The translations under genes were made by a program, and so were the position numbers. The notes beneath the pieces are model-generated. The model worked only from the letters and a program-made list of their open reading frames with translations. It made no database searches and was not told the origin of the DNA. Below are positions 16,048 through 25,573 of a DNA stretch of 64,000 bases, piece by piece. Origin of the DNA: Rossellomorea marisflavi (GTDB taxonomy: Bacteria; Bacillota; Bacilli; Bacillales; Bacillaceae_B); contig CP033051.1 in assembly GCA_003667865.1 (NCBI GenBank), forward strand, positions 4,099,001-4,163,000, in the 5' to 3' direction. The stretch's first letter is position 1, and every line of letters begins with the position of its first letter.

Positions 16048-16503
16048 CTATTTGCTTTCATGATAAAGGTTAATATCATATTCACTTTTCATCATTTTAA
16101 AAACATGATGTCGGTTTCTCCAAGCATCTTCTTTCCACAGATCTTTACTCCGGTCAATAATTTCACCTCTTAGAGCATGATATTCTTTTTCGGTTTTTTG
16201 CTTTCTATCGAAGAGAACTTTTGCACCGCCCAACAAAACAACAATGGCAAGTAAAAAAAATAAATGAAGTGAATTGGAAAGAAAGTAGGATAATATCGTA
16301 CTAACAGAATACGAGTATGGCTTAATAAGAGCAGAATAAATATAATACATGTAAAAGAAAGCTGAAAATACTCCTGTCCATAAGAAATAAAGATGTGCTT
16401 TTTTGGCATGATCAAATTTAAGCTTTCGTTCCACAAGGTTTTGAAGCATTTGTTTCGTAGCTGGATCTGTATGATGATTTAACTCAGTAATCTTGGTTTC
16501 CAC
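16048..16503 (-). CDS. ypbF: YpbF-like membrane protein (DUF2663-type)
   Basis: A 151-residue protein with a polar N-terminus, two transmembrane segments (about 40-62 and 72-97) and a basic C-terminal tail. It resembles B. subtilis YpbF in size, layout and position within the ypb cluster. I choose the GTG at 16501-16503 (VETKITELNHH), because GGAGGAGG lies 8 nt upstream. The ATG at 16521 sits inside that ribosome site. Function is unknown. Confidence 0.78.
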   Translation of the reverse strand: METKITELNHHTDPATKQMLQNLVERKLKFDHAKKAHLYFLWTGVFSAFFYMYYIYSALIKPYSYSVSTILSYFLSNSLHLFFLLAIVVLLGGAKVLFDRKQKTEKEYHALRGEIIDRSKDLWKEDAWRNRHHVFKMMKSEYDINLYHESK

Positions 16504-16557
16504 TCGACATTCCTCCTCCATACTATTTTATGTGCTTGTACCATTTCTAGAAGAATA

Positions 16558-16603
16558 AAAAAACTGACAAAAAAGGAATGGAGACTTCCAGCTTTGTCAG
16601 TTT
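16558..16603 (-). terminator. Rho-independent terminator after the glycosyltransferase gene
   Basis: The stem AAACTGACAA / TTGTCAGTTT is followed on the minus strand by a run of seven T. It lies just past the gene's stop codon. Confidence 0.85.
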
Positions 16604-16620
16604 ATTAATAATAGCCAGAG

Positions 16621-17772
16621 CTATGCGTGAAGACGACCATGCTTATAGTGATTGAGTTCAATCACTTCTTCATATTCATCAATTAATTTAGTGAAGATGG
16701 CATCCCATGACTCTGATTCTGCTTTCCTTCTAGCATTTACTCCCATCTGCTTCAATGCACTCTGATCGTCCATAATACTTTGAATCCCCTTAATAAAGCT
16801 TTCAGGAGAATGTGCTAGACAAATCCGACCCGTTTTACCGTCTTCAACAATATTTGTCACACCACCTTTGTTTGAAACAATCGCTGGAGTTCCAGAAGCC
16901 AACGATTCAAGGACGACATTTCCAAATGTTTCAGAGGCAGATGGAAAAACAAATAAGTCAGAGGCTGCATAAATATCTGCAAGTTCTTCTCCTTTTAAGT
17001 AACCAGTAAAGGTAACTGATTCTTCTTGTAATGCCTCTTCAATCTCTGAATACATAGGTCCATCACCTACTATCATCCAATGAACCTGATCTTTCAAATA
17101 TGGCGGAAGAGATTGAATTGTTTTACAAAGAGTATCTAAATCTTTTTCAGGAGCCAGTCGACCCGCATATAAAAACATATAATTCCTTGTAATATTATAG
17201 TTTTCTCTAATTTGAGTGGTATTCTTTTGTGGATGAAATAGCTGACAATCTACTCCTCTACTCCATATGGATAGATTCTCAAAGCCTTGATTTTCTAAGT
17301 GGTGTAGTGTTTCTTCAGAAGGAACAAAAATTCTTTCAGCAGGTGCATGAAACCACTTCATATATTTCCATAGCACTGGGGATATCCAGGACATCTTATA
17401 GTAATCCAGGTAAATATCAAAATGTGTATGATAAGAGGCTACAACAGGAATGTTCAGTTTTCTCGCTGCCCGAAAACCATATAATCCCATTGTTAATGGT
17501 GTTGCAATATGAATAATATCAGGATTAAAGTCTTTTAATTGTTTTTCAATCGTTTTAGGATTTGCGATTGCTGTTCGACACTCAGGATAAAAAAAGAATG
17601 GAAAACTTGTAAAGGAATGTACATTTGGGTAAAGAGGCTTCTCATCCATCTCAGGAACAAAAGCCATATAATCGTTTCCAGTCTTTTTCAAATGATCGGT
17701 TAATCTTTTAAGAGTTCTTGCAACCCCATTAACTTGAGGGTCATAAGTATCAGAAAAAATAGCAACACGCAT
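16621..17772 (-). CDS. GT4-family glycosyltransferase (SqdX/MgtA-like)
   Basis: The 383-residue protein has the GT-B fold of family 4. The N-terminal acceptor domain begins MRVAIFSDTYDPQVNGVART. The C-terminal nucleotide-sugar domain carries WSRGVD, AGRLAPEKDLDTL and the retaining E-x7-E motif in PSASETFGNVVLE. This subgroup includes lipid glycosyltransferases such as SqdX and the mannosyl/glucosyltransferases MgtA. The gene lies 18 bp downstream of a PAP2 phosphatase gene, which suggests work on lipid carriers or glycolipids. Donor and acceptor cannot be read from sequence. Confidence 0.85.
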   Translation of the reverse strand: MRVAIFSDTYDPQVNGVARTLKRLTDHLKKTGNDYMAFVPEMDEKPLYPNVHSFTSFPFFFYPECRTAIANPKTIEKQLKDFNPDIIHIATPLTMGLYGFRAARKLNIPVVASYHTHFDIYLDYYKMSWISPVLWKYMKWFHAPAERIFVPSEETLHHLENQGFENLSIWSRGVDCQLFHPQKNTTQIRENYNITRNYMFLYAGRLAPEKDLDTLCKTIQSLPPYLKDQVHWMIVGDGPMYSEIEEALQEESVTFTGYLKGEELADIYAASDLFVFPSASETFGNVVLESLASGTPAIVSNKGGVTNIVEDGKTGRICLAHSPESFIKGIQSIMDDQSALKQMGVNARRKAESESWDAIFTKLIDEYEEVIELNHYKHGRLHA

Positions 17773-17790
17773 AGATAATCCTCCCCTTAG

Positions 17791-18315
17791 TTATATGAAT
17801 AACGATACGCTTATTACCGTAGTAATCGCTAAAAGCCCGCCTGCAATAACATCAGAGGGGTAATGTACACCTAGTACGACCCTTGAGAGTGCAACAAGTA
17901 CTGCTATAGGTAATAAAATAAGAGAAAGTATCGGATACTGTAACATAAATGGGATTGTCACTGAAAATATTGCTGTTGAGTGTCCTGATGGAAACGAATG
18001 ATCCTTGAATGGATACCCATACACACATGCATCAGGTAATGAAAGATATGGTCGCATTCTTTTCACAATTTTTTTTATCACGGTTACAAAGATATGACTA
18101 ATAGTTAGTGAAACCATTGCGATAAGAATTGTTTCCCTTAATAGAGTATGAGGCTGGCTTATAAAATATAATAGTATTAAGACCCCAATCGAAATTGTTG
18201 CTCCTCCAATATGAGTCATGATTTTAAAAAATGAGAGCTTTAATTCTTTTGTCCCGTTACAAAAGTAAAAAAAGTTTTGGTCATATTGTGTTAATCTTTG
18301 AATCACTCTACTCAT
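17791..18315 (-). CDS. PAP2-family membrane phosphatase
   Basis: The 174-residue integral membrane protein has about five hydrophobic segments and all three PAP2 active-site motifs: KKIVKRMRP (KxxxxxxRP), PSGHS and SRVVLGVHYPSD. The family includes undecaprenyl-diphosphate, phosphatidate and phosphatidylglycerophosphate phosphatases. Coupling with the adjacent glycosyltransferase gene (18-bp gap) points to lipid-carrier or glycolipid metabolism. Substrate is not determinable here. The two genes look like an insertion in the ypbE-ypbF interval relative to B. subtilis. Confidence 0.88.
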   Translation of the reverse strand: MSRVIQRLTQYDQNFFYFCNGTKELKLSFFKIMTHIGGATISIGVLILLYFISQPHTLLRETILIAMVSLTISHIFVTVIKKIVKRMRPYLSLPDACVYGYPFKDHSFPSGHSTAIFSVTIPFMLQYPILSLILLPIAVLVALSRVVLGVHYPSDVIAGGLLAITTVISVSLFI

Positions 18316-18423
18316 AAAAGGAGCCTCCCTAATTAGAACGTCTCACTCACATTGTATTGAATTTTTGTTAGGTTATTGATAATGGTTTGTAAAGGTTTAA
18401 TTGTTTTTTAGTAATTTTCTGTA

Positions 18424-18455
18424 AACAAAAAAAACCAACTCTATGAGTCAGTTTT
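18424..18455 (-). terminator. Rho-independent terminator after ypbE
   Basis: The stem AAAACTGACTC / GAGTTGGTTTT has one mismatch and a 3-nt loop. It is followed by T residues on the minus strand. Confidence 0.8.
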
Positions 18456-18460
18456 ATTTA

Positions 18461-19168
18461 TCAATCTTTTGGTATTGGAATCTGTAATACTTGTCCTGCT
18501 TTAATTTCATTATTCGTGATGTTATTCCATTGTTTTATTAATGGAATTCCATCTTGTGACTGATAATAATTCATTGAAATTCTAAACAATGTTTCGTGCG
18601 ATTGAACCGTATGGGTTAAAATTGTATACTCTTCGGTTAAGGAATTTCCTTCAGTCGATTCATCTTGTTCTTGAACCTGCTGATTTTCTTCTGTTTGTGA
18701 GGACTGCCCATCAGTGTCTTTGTCCGAAGATGTGCTTGTCCCTTTACCATTTTTCGTATCAACCAATTCCTTATCCGAATTTATTGACTCTTCATTCTCT
18801 ATTTTCTCTTCGTCATCATTCTCTACTGAGGCACTTCCCTCTTCTGGCTCTTGTTCAGGCTCAGTAAGATCCATTTTTGCTTCCTCTAATGAAACTTCTT
18901 CAACAAATTTCGAATCTTGCTCCATTGTTTTTAAAGGTGCGTCTTTAAAATGAAAATAGGAATAAAAGCTAAAGACGGTCAAAGGTAATAATATAAAAAA
19001 TACCATTAATAGCTTTATAAGAGGATATCTCACTTTTACTTTTGTTTTAGCTTTCTTACCATGATGAACTTCACGACGTGGAGGCAATTTCTCTTTTATC
19101 TCACGGCTATTTGAATGTAGTTCACTCCTTAAACCTTCTGCTTGATCCTGATATGGTTCTTTTTCCAT
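18461..19168 (-). CDS. ypbE: YpbE-like LysM-domain membrane protein
   Basis: A 235-residue protein with a basic cytoplasmic N-terminus (about 1-48), one transmembrane helix (about 49-70), and a long Glu/Asp/Ser-rich low-complexity region (about 80-180). A single C-terminal LysM domain follows (about 184-232; HTVQSHETLFRISMNYY .. IKAGQVLQIP). LysM binds peptidoglycan, so the protein probably tethers the membrane to the wall. It sits between the PAP2 gene and ypbD in the ypb cluster. Role unknown. Confidence 0.85.
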   Translation of the reverse strand: MEKEPYQDQAEGLRSELHSNSREIKEKLPPRREVHHGKKAKTKVKVRYPLIKLLMVFFILLPLTVFSFYSYFHFKDAPLKTMEQDSKFVEEVSLEEAKMDLTEPEQEPEEGSASVENDDEEKIENEESINSDKELVDTKNGKGTSTSSDKDTDGQSSQTEENQQVQEQDESTEGNSLTEEYTILTHTVQSHETLFRISMNYYQSQDGIPLIKQWNNITNNEIKAGQVLQIPIPKD

Positions 19169-19311
19169 ATAGCATCCCCTTCTTTGTATACGTTCTTCTT
19201 ACTTCGACTCCTTATTTTATTGTTCTCGTTTTTGTTAGAATTTGACTATTGAATCTACTTTTTAAAAATTCCACTAGAATACGTTATCTATAAACCCTTA
19301 CGATTCAACGT

Positions 19312-19890
19312 TTACAGGTTTTTTTGAGTGTATTTTATATAGATACCAAGAAAACAATCAATAATAAAATGCATCATGATAGTCACCCATATGTTTTCTG
19401 TCCAATGGTAGATGGCTCCAATAACAAAACTTAAAACCATGACATTAATAATAAGAAACCAGTGTGCCCAGTACCGAAAATGTATGATAGCAAATATGAT
19501 ACTCGCAATGATTATGCCAAAATGATATTGAAGAATACCACGAAACAATAACTCTTCTGATACGGCAATCATTGCAGATAGTAGGACAATACTAGGAACT
19601 GAACGATTCTTGAAAATCCGTTCATTGACTCCACCATCATCATAATACCTTTTTGGAACGACCCTCATTAGCAGAAGATCGAGTAAGACAACAACAAATC
19701 CACTACAAAGTCCCACTGTAAAAATGCTTGGAGTAAACTGAAATTGATTCAGAAAACTTGTCCAATCCTTGATTATAAAAATACCGATTATGGTTGAAAT
19801 GACCAGAAGTATAACTTGAGTAAGATAGAGATGAAAGCTTAACTCTTTATCACTTATGTCTTTAATAATTTCACTTTGTTTACGATTCAT
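19312..19890 (-). CDS. ypbD: CPBP-family intramembrane metalloprotease YpbD
   Basis: The 192-residue protein has about six membrane segments and the CPBP (Rce1/Abi) motifs: EELLFRG (about residues 113-119), FAIIHFRY and HFIIDCFLG. Members are site-2 type proteases with varied roles, including peptide processing and bacteriocin immunity. The start overlaps the recS end by 11 nt, as is usual in this cluster. No obvious substrate gene is next to it. Confidence 0.88.
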   Translation of the reverse strand: MNRKQSEIIKDISDKELSFHLYLTQVILLVISTIIGIFIIKDWTSFLNQFQFTPSIFTVGLCSGFVVVLLDLLLMRVVPKRYYDDGGVNERIFKNRSVPSIVLLSAMIAVSEELLFRGILQYHFGIIIASIIFAIIHFRYWAHWFLIINVMVLSFVIGAIYHWTENIWVTIMMHFIIDCFLGIYIKYTQKNL

Positions 19891-21370
19891 CTGTGTATTC
19901 CAACCCTATTAACAATTTTTTCAGCCTTTCTTCCCATGAGGAATATTCCTCAACTCTCATATCCTCTTCCTCTTTCATAAAGGATGTCGTTACTAGTCCA
20001 CAAGTATCACAGCAATGCTCTGGCTGGCTTATTATGGACTCATTGAAAACGTGCAATAGTTTCTCTCGTCTACATTGATTTGTTTCTATCCAAGAGATCA
20101 CTTCATTTAATTTTTTCCGTTTATATCGCAGCCGTTCCTCCCGTATTTCATAAATACGGTCCACTAGTAACTCAACCTTTGTGATGGACTGCTTCTGGAA
20201 CCCCTCTAGATAGTGTTCGATAAAACGTTGCTGTGTATCTGATAATTGAAGCAATGAGCTTAAAACATCTTTTTTTTCAGATACTATATGCTTAACATAA
20301 TAATCGATTTGATAAAGATTAGGTAACTCATTTTCCATAATTTGAATCGGAAGTCCAATGTCATTCTCATTGTATAGTACAATGGATATACTTTGTTTGC
20401 CGTCTCTTCCAGCTCTTCCAATTTCTTGTATAAACGCTTCTAGGTTCAACGGAAGATGAAAATGAACAACAAAACGGATATTGGGTTTATTAATGCCCAT
20501 CCCAAACGCACTTGTTGCACAAATGATATCTAATTTATTTGTAAGGAACTGTTGCTGTATTAGCGTTCTTTGCTCTTGGTCCATACCTCCATGGTAAAAA
20601 CCAACTTTCTTAATTCCTTGTTCCCTTAACCAAGCCGCTACATCTTCTGTCATTTTTTTACTTGAAAAATAGATAATTCCGGGATACTTATATGTTTGAA
20701 CAATGTCTAACAAGCTATCCAGTTTGTGTTGATGGTTCTCCACATGTTCAAGTTTAAAAGCGATATTGGGCCGATCAATGGTATGGACAATCTCTTTTGG
20801 ACTTATACCAAGGAATGACTTAATGTCTTTTCTTACTGATTCAGAAGCTGTTGCTGTTAATGCTAGTGTAACTGGATTACCTAATTCATTACGAACAGTT
20901 CCTAATTTTAAATAATCTGGTCGAAAGTCCGGTCCCCATTGGGATATGCAATGGGCCTCATCTACTACATATAACGCAGGCTGTATCGCTCTTAATTGTG
21001 ATAGGACTTTCTCTGTGAACAACATTTCAGGTGAAATGAATATAAATCGATACGAATGAAGGCGTTTTAAAGCCTCCTTTTTCTCCTTAAAGGTTAAAAA
21101 CGAATTAAGGGCTACAACGCGTTTCTCTCCTAATACTTTCATCTGCTCAACTTGATCTTGCATTAGTGATAGTAATGGGGACACAATGATCACAGGTCCA
21201 TTTAATAAGTAACCAGGCAGCTGATAGCACAAACTTTTCCCTGTTCCTGTTGGGAGCATTGCTAGCGTATCTTGTTCATTTAGTACAGATTGAATGACCT
21301 CCTTCTGTCCTTGCCGGAATTCTTCAAAGCCGAAATGTTCCTTTAATTTTTCATGTAATAACGTAGTCAA
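19880..21370 (-). CDS. recS: ATP-dependent DNA helicase RecS (short RecQ-type)
   Basis: The 496-residue SF2 helicase has Walker A LPTGTGKS (about residues 40-47), the DEAH box VVDEAHCISQWG and motif VI QEIGRAGRDGK. C-terminal Cys residues (CRREKLL, CCDTCG) form the RecQ zinc-binding part. It lacks the HRDC domain of full-length RecQ and has the same length as B. subtilis RecS. It acts in DNA repair and recombination. The start overlaps the upstream ypbB stop by 4 nt (ATGA-type coupling), so the two proteins are probably produced together. Confidence 0.95.
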   Translation of the reverse strand: MTTLLHEKLKEHFGFEEFRQGQKEVIQSVLNEQDTLAMLPTGTGKSLCYQLPGYLLNGPVIIVSPLLSLMQDQVEQMKVLGEKRVVALNSFLTFKEKKEALKRLHSYRFIFISPEMLFTEKVLSQLRAIQPALYVVDEAHCISQWGPDFRPDYLKLGTVRNELGNPVTLALTATASESVRKDIKSFLGISPKEIVHTIDRPNIAFKLEHVENHQHKLDSLLDIVQTYKYPGIIYFSSKKMTEDVAAWLREQGIKKVGFYHGGMDQEQRTLIQQQFLTNKLDIICATSAFGMGINKPNIRFVVHFHLPLNLEAFIQEIGRAGRDGKQSISIVLYNENDIGLPIQIMENELPNLYQIDYYVKHIVSEKKDVLSSLLQLSDTQQRFIEHYLEGFQKQSITKVELLVDRIYEIREERLRYKRKKLNEVISWIETNQCRREKLLHVFNESIISQPEHCCDTCGLVTTSFMKEEEDMRVEEYSSWEERLKKLLIGLEYTDES

Positions 21371-22413
21371 TTTTGATCACCCAACTTTGCTAATGCCAGC
21401 CTAATTTGAAAATACGTTAAATTAGGTAGATAGATTCGAATTGATTTTAACTTTTTAGAGCCAATGTCTTTTACTACCTTATCGACATTTTCTATTTCCT
21501 CGTTCGATATAAAATTCACTAGCGAAAAATTGTTATCCTGTATAGCAATTTCGACAATGTGATCTTCAATAGTACTTTCTTTCAAATTACGTAGTACAGA
21601 TATTTCTTGTAACGTGTGTCCTCTCTTTAATAAATGATACGTTTTTTCTGTAGAAAGTGTAAAAACAGATTGAATTTCTGAATGGTCAAGGATACGGGAT
21701 AAGATTGGGAAATCTGTTTTATTAGTCACAATCCCATTAGCAAGATTATGTAAAAATGTTATAAAACGAAAACGATACTCATAGATATCAATTTCTAATT
21801 GATGAGCAAGTTGTATATCGGTTAATCCTACATCCTGAAACCCTGTAAGCCTTAACACTAATATATTCGGGTCCTCTTCTTGTCCGTCTAGAAGTTGAAA
21901 TAATTCGTTATATAATTGGATTGAAATTTTATTACTATCTGGAAATTCACGGAGAAACCCTTTGACCCAACGCTGAATGTCTGGATTTCGTTGGATAGGA
22001 AAAAAAGACTTTTCTTTATTCGTTAGATTCGATAAGCATTGGATAATTAGACTCAGTCTTCTCCAAAACGTATACACTCGACTGCCAAAATGGACATTTT
22101 CTAGTTGTTTTGGTTTAAAATGTTTCTCATAGTACTGAGTTAGTTTCTTTTCCCCATTGGTTGTAAGCTTTGCAAAGAAATCTGTATCGAGCGTCACCAA
22201 ATTTTCTTTAACTAATGACTCAATGATCTCATTATATTTGTCTCGATATAGCTCTGGTACCGTACCGAAAAATGGTTTAAGTTGAAACAAGTGAATATCT
22301 TGTATCGACTGTGATGATTTTTTTCCGTTTAGAATATGTAAAACCGAGTAAATGGTTCTTTCACCTTTTAAATGATGTAAACAAAGTAACACAATTGCTT
22401 GGAGATAACTCAA
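21367..22413 (-). CDS. ypbB: YpbB, C-terminal helix-turn-helix protein coupled to RecS
   Basis: The 348-residue protein has no strong catalytic motif. Its C-terminal part (about 275-345) looks like the helicase-associated HTH domain (KRGHTLQEISVLRNLKESTIEDHIVE) found at the end of some RecQ proteins. YpbB plus RecS therefore look like a split RecQ. The start is the TTG at 22411-22413 with AAGGAG 9 nt upstream. Position and overlap with recS match B. subtilis. Confidence 0.88.
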   Translation of the reverse strand: MSYLQAIVLLCLHHLKGERTIYSVLHILNGKKSSQSIQDIHLFQLKPFFGTVPELYRDKYNEIIESLVKENLVTLDTDFFAKLTTNGEKKLTQYYEKHFKPKQLENVHFGSRVYTFWRRLSLIIQCLSNLTNKEKSFFPIQRNPDIQRWVKGFLREFPDSNKISIQLYNELFQLLDGQEEDPNILVLRLTGFQDVGLTDIQLAHQLEIDIYEYRFRFITFLHNLANGIVTNKTDFPILSRILDHSEIQSVFTLSTEKTYHLLKRGHTLQEISVLRNLKESTIEDHIVEIAIQDNNFSLVNFISNEEIENVDKVVKDIGSKKLKSIRIYLPNLTYFQIRLALAKLGDQN

Positions 22414-23087
<674 letters not shown>

Positions 23088-23095
23088 CTTTTAAA

Positions 23096-23141
23096 AAAGG
23101 ATATCCTATGCTGCCTTTTCAGGCTTTATAGGACATCCTTT
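23096..23141. terminator. Bidirectional terminator between fer and ribU
   Basis: AAAGGATATCCTAT (23096-23109) pairs with ATAGGACATCCTTT (23128-23141) with one mismatch. T-rich flanks on both sides serve both convergent genes. Confidence 0.85.
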
Positions 23142-23144
23142 ATT

Positions 23145-23720
23145 TTATGCTTTCATTGCTGAATCCAATTGTTGCTTTGTTGAAATCCAGCCTTGTATTT
23201 TAAAATAAATCAAGAAGAATACAATTCCAATCATGACTCCTTTTAAGATGTTAAAAGGGATGATTCCTGTAACGATAATGGCTGATGGAAGCTCAAAACT
23301 TAAAAAGTATTTGTATGCTGGTAGGAAAATAAAATAATTTAACACTCCCATTACAGTACTCATCGTAACAGTTCCAGTAATCAAACCGATCACTAGACCT
23401 TTTTTAGACTGGAACTTACGGCAAATATAATACGTAGGTAGGACAAATAGGACTCCAGCGGCAAAATTTGCTGTTTGACCAATTGGTACTCCCGTATCAC
23501 TTCCCGTCATGACGTAGTCGAGTAGATTTTTTAAGAATTCCACTAATACAGCCGCAAGTGGTCCAAGCGTAAGTGCTGCAATTAATGCGGGGATATCACT
23601 AAAATCTACTAATAAAAAACTAGGGAATGGTGGAATTGGAAAGTTCAATAACATAAGTACATATGAAATTGCACTTAGCATTCCAACTGTTATCATTGCT
23701 CGAATATTCATTTTTGACAT
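23145..23720 (-). CDS. ribU: Riboflavin transporter RibU (ECF substrate-specific subunit)
   Basis: The 191-residue protein has about six membrane helices and the RibU features PFPSFLLVDFSDIPALIAAL near residue 35 and LVEFLKNLLDY near 63. It is the S component that pairs with a shared energy-coupling module (EcfAA'T) encoded elsewhere. The FMN riboswitch in its leader confirms the vitamin. It equals B. subtilis YpaA/RibU in position next to fer. Confidence 0.96.
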   Translation of the reverse strand: MSKMNIRAMITVGMLSAISYVLMLLNFPIPPFPSFLLVDFSDIPALIAALTLGPLAAVLVEFLKNLLDYVMTGSDTGVPIGQTANFAAGVLFVLPTYYICRKFQSKKGLVIGLITGTVTMSTVMGVLNYFIFLPAYKYFLSFELPSAIIVTGIIPFNILKGVMIGIVFFLIYFKIQGWISTKQQLDSAMKA

Positions 23721-23807
23721 GTTTCTTCCTCTCCTCTTTGGTGATTTATCTCACGTCAGAAGAAGGCTTTGCACTTTTTTCACTATCCGAAATAAAGATA
23801 GCAAATA

Positions 23808-23836
23808 AACGTTAAGAATCCCCTTTTCTCAACGTT
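23808..23836 (-). terminator. Riboswitch-controlled terminator in the ribU leader
   Basis: On the minus strand AACGTTGAGAA pairs with TTCTTAACGTT (one G-U pair) and is followed by TATTTG. It sits 15 nt after the aptamer and about 90 nt before the ribU start, as expected for transcriptional attenuation by FMN. Confidence 0.8.
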
Positions 23837-23850
23837 ATAGCATCACCTTT

Positions 23851-23975
23851 ATCTTCTCCCATCCAGACTATACTGTCGGCTTTGGAATCTCACCAAATCC
23901 TGCCTCGAAAGGCTCGCGGGCTTAGAGAATAACTCATCACCGCCGGTCGGGAATTACACCCTGCCCCGAAGATAA
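23851..23975 (-). promoter_or_regulatory. FMN riboswitch (RFN element)
   Basis: The minus strand shows the conserved RFN core in order: TTATCTTCGGGGCAGGGTG, GACCGGCGGTGATGAG, AGCCCGCGAGCC, GGCAGGATTTGGTGAG, CCGACAGTATAGTCTGGATG and GGGAGAAGAT. The closing P1 helix is formed by TATCTTC / GAAGATA-type ends. FMN binding should switch off ribU by favouring the downstream terminator. Confidence 0.97.
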
Positions 23976-23998
23976 ATCTTAATTTTCTTACACCATAA

Positions 23999-24027
23999 AG
24001 TATATCGTAAGTTTGTTGTTCTGTATA
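23999..24027 (-). promoter_or_regulatory. Candidate SigA promoter of the ribU leader
   Basis: On the minus strand TATACA (24022-24027) and TATACT (23999-24004) are spaced 17 bp. Transcription would start about 20 nt before the aptamer. Confidence 0.45.
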
Positions 24028-24159
24028 CTCGTTTATCTCAGCTTCAAGATAAAGGAATAAAAAAAGGCTCCTAAAGCAACTCACACTACTAAGCATGTGT
24101 GATGTAAGACTTTACGGAACCAAATGAAACATATGGTAAATGGACGTAATGATAATGAT

Positions 24160-25071
24160 TTATTCTCGTCTAACGATGAGTATTTGTTTAGGAATGATTA
24201 GATCTTTATTTTGTAAACCTGTATTCAACTCTAATAATTGATAAACAGATACTCCATTTATTTCTGCTATCTGAGAAAGGGTATCACCTTTCTGAACAAT
24301 ATATTCTTTGTTTTGAATTCTCGGTTTTGAAGATACCTGGTTTGCCTCTTTTCTGAAGGTTGAACTTAAGGCTTCTTTGGAATGAGATTCTTCCTTTGTT
24401 GTTTCATAGATTTCAGAAACCTTTAGGAACGGCTCATGTTTTTGAAGGTCCGCATAGTCTTTTGACAGTTCTTCCTTAGAAGTCTTTTCTTTTTCATATC
24501 GTAAGGCTAACTCTACTGTTCGGTAAGGATCATGTTCTTTCGAAAATACTTCTTGTCCTATTTCTCCTTCACCAAATACAACATATGGATCGATTGCATG
24601 TTCTTTCTCAATAGTCCATTCTCCATTATGAATTTCGAAATGAAGGTGGGCACCAGTTGATCTACCTGTACTACCCATAATACCTACCACATCACCTTGG
24701 TTGACCTCGTCGCCCTCATCAACGAGTCGGTTCTGTAAATGGGCATATACGGTTTCAAAACCGTTTTCATGCCGAACAAAAACAACATGTCCATATGTAG
24801 AGGAGTAATACGACTTCGTAACAATACCTCTATCAACAGAATATATATTCTCACCGATCTCACCACCAATATCAATTCCTTTATGATGACCATGTCTAGT
24901 ACCGAAAGAATCTGTTATATATCCTTTAACTGGGAAAATCCAGTGGCTTGTATTGATTGTAATTTCTGTATGATCTGCTGCTTTTGCAGCCCGACCAGTA
25001 AAAAAAATAATGCTTACACACAACGCTAGAATCATAACAATTAATACTCTTCTTAAATAATCAAGTATCAT
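24160..25071 (-). CDS. Secreted M23 peptidase with C-terminal LysM domain
   Basis: The 303-residue protein has an N-terminal membrane or signal segment (about 5-30) and a LytM/M23 metallopeptidase domain (about 50-165). The zinc motifs HHKGIDI and HLHFEIH are intact, so it should cut peptide cross-links in peptidoglycan. A charged linker (about 185-255) leads to a LysM domain (about 258-302; YIVQKGDTLSQIAEINGV). I choose the ATG at 25069-25071, preceded by AGGAGG; the longer frame to 25143 lacks a site. I cannot tell whether it is vegetative or sporulation-specific. Confidence 0.88.
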   Translation of the reverse strand: MILDYLRRVLIVMILALCVSIIFFTGRAAKAADHTEITINTSHWIFPVKGYITDSFGTRHGHHKGIDIGGEIGENIYSVDRGIVTKSYYSSTYGHVVFVRHENGFETVYAHLQNRLVDEGDEVNQGDVVGIMGSTGRSTGAHLHFEIHNGEWTIEKEHAIDPYVVFGEGEIGQEVFSKEHDPYRTVELALRYEKEKTSKEELSKDYADLQKHEPFLKVSEIYETTKEESHSKEALSSTFRKEANQVSSKPRIQNKEYIVQKGDTLSQIAEINGVSVYQLLELNTGLQNKDLIIPKQILIVRRE

Positions 25072-25386
25072 AATTGTCCTCCTTCTTTCACCCTCACTAA
25101 AACAATATGAAGGCTTGTACTTTGGTAGAACATTTTTCAACAAATGGAGAATGGTTATACAGCTGATTTCAACCGATGGAATAAAATTCCCTTCGATAGT
25201 GTGCCTAGATTAATGATATTTATGTAAAAACAGCAAAAAGAATTGTTACTACCCTTAATAAGTTTCTTCTAAAAAGAGAAATAATACACTTTAATACTGG
25301 AGTAAGAAATAAAAAAAGAGCACCTTAGTATGGTAGCCCTTTTGAGTATGTAGGTCAGGTAAAATAATTAAGCTTGTCGATTCTGA

Positions 25387-25456
25387 GCGGACATATTAGT
25401 ACGCTATTTTAGAAAATAACATGAATTTATAGGAGTTCTCGGACATCGGTTCCGGT
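25387..25456. repeat. Diverged copy of a dispersed intergenic repeat
   Basis: This segment starts GCGGACATATTAGTACG, passes a TATTTT..AACAT..TTTA-GG-GTT middle, and ends CGGACATCGGTTCCG. It aligns in order with the copy at 58547-58615 in the other large intergenic region. Both ends form GGA-N7-TCC style mini-hairpins. Confidence 0.6.
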
Positions 25457-25465
25457 AAACCAAAT

Positions 25466-25507
25466 AAAAAAGCATACCTATCAAAATGTGATTTAGTATG
25501 CCTTTTT
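25466..25507 (-). terminator. Rho-independent terminator after sigX-rsiX
   Basis: AAAAAGCATAC / GTATGCCTTTTT stem, with T runs following on the minus strand. It lies about 65 bp past the rsiX stop. Confidence 0.85.
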
Positions 25508-25573
25508 CTCTTATTATAAGTTGTTAATCATAAAAGTGAATTTCACTTTCATGGTTACACTGCTTAAAGAGCT

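Larger units (their letters stand above)
23721..24159. other. Leader and upstream region of ribU
   Basis: About 440 bp. From right to left it holds roughly 130 bp with nothing recognised, a candidate promoter (23999-24027), the FMN aptamer (23851-23975), an intrinsic terminator (23808-23836) and the ribU ribosome site near 23723-23735. Confidence 0.7.
25072..25573. other. Intergenic region between rsiX and the M23 gene
   Basis: About 500 bp with no supportable ORF. It holds the sigX-rsiX terminator (25466-25507), a diverged copy of a dispersed palindromic repeat (25387-25456) and presumably the M23 gene promoter at its left end. Confidence 0.6.

Noticed and set aside
23890-24096. 68-codon leftward frame over the ribU leader
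   Set aside because: It runs through the FMN riboswitch; the conservation there is that of an RNA, not a protein.
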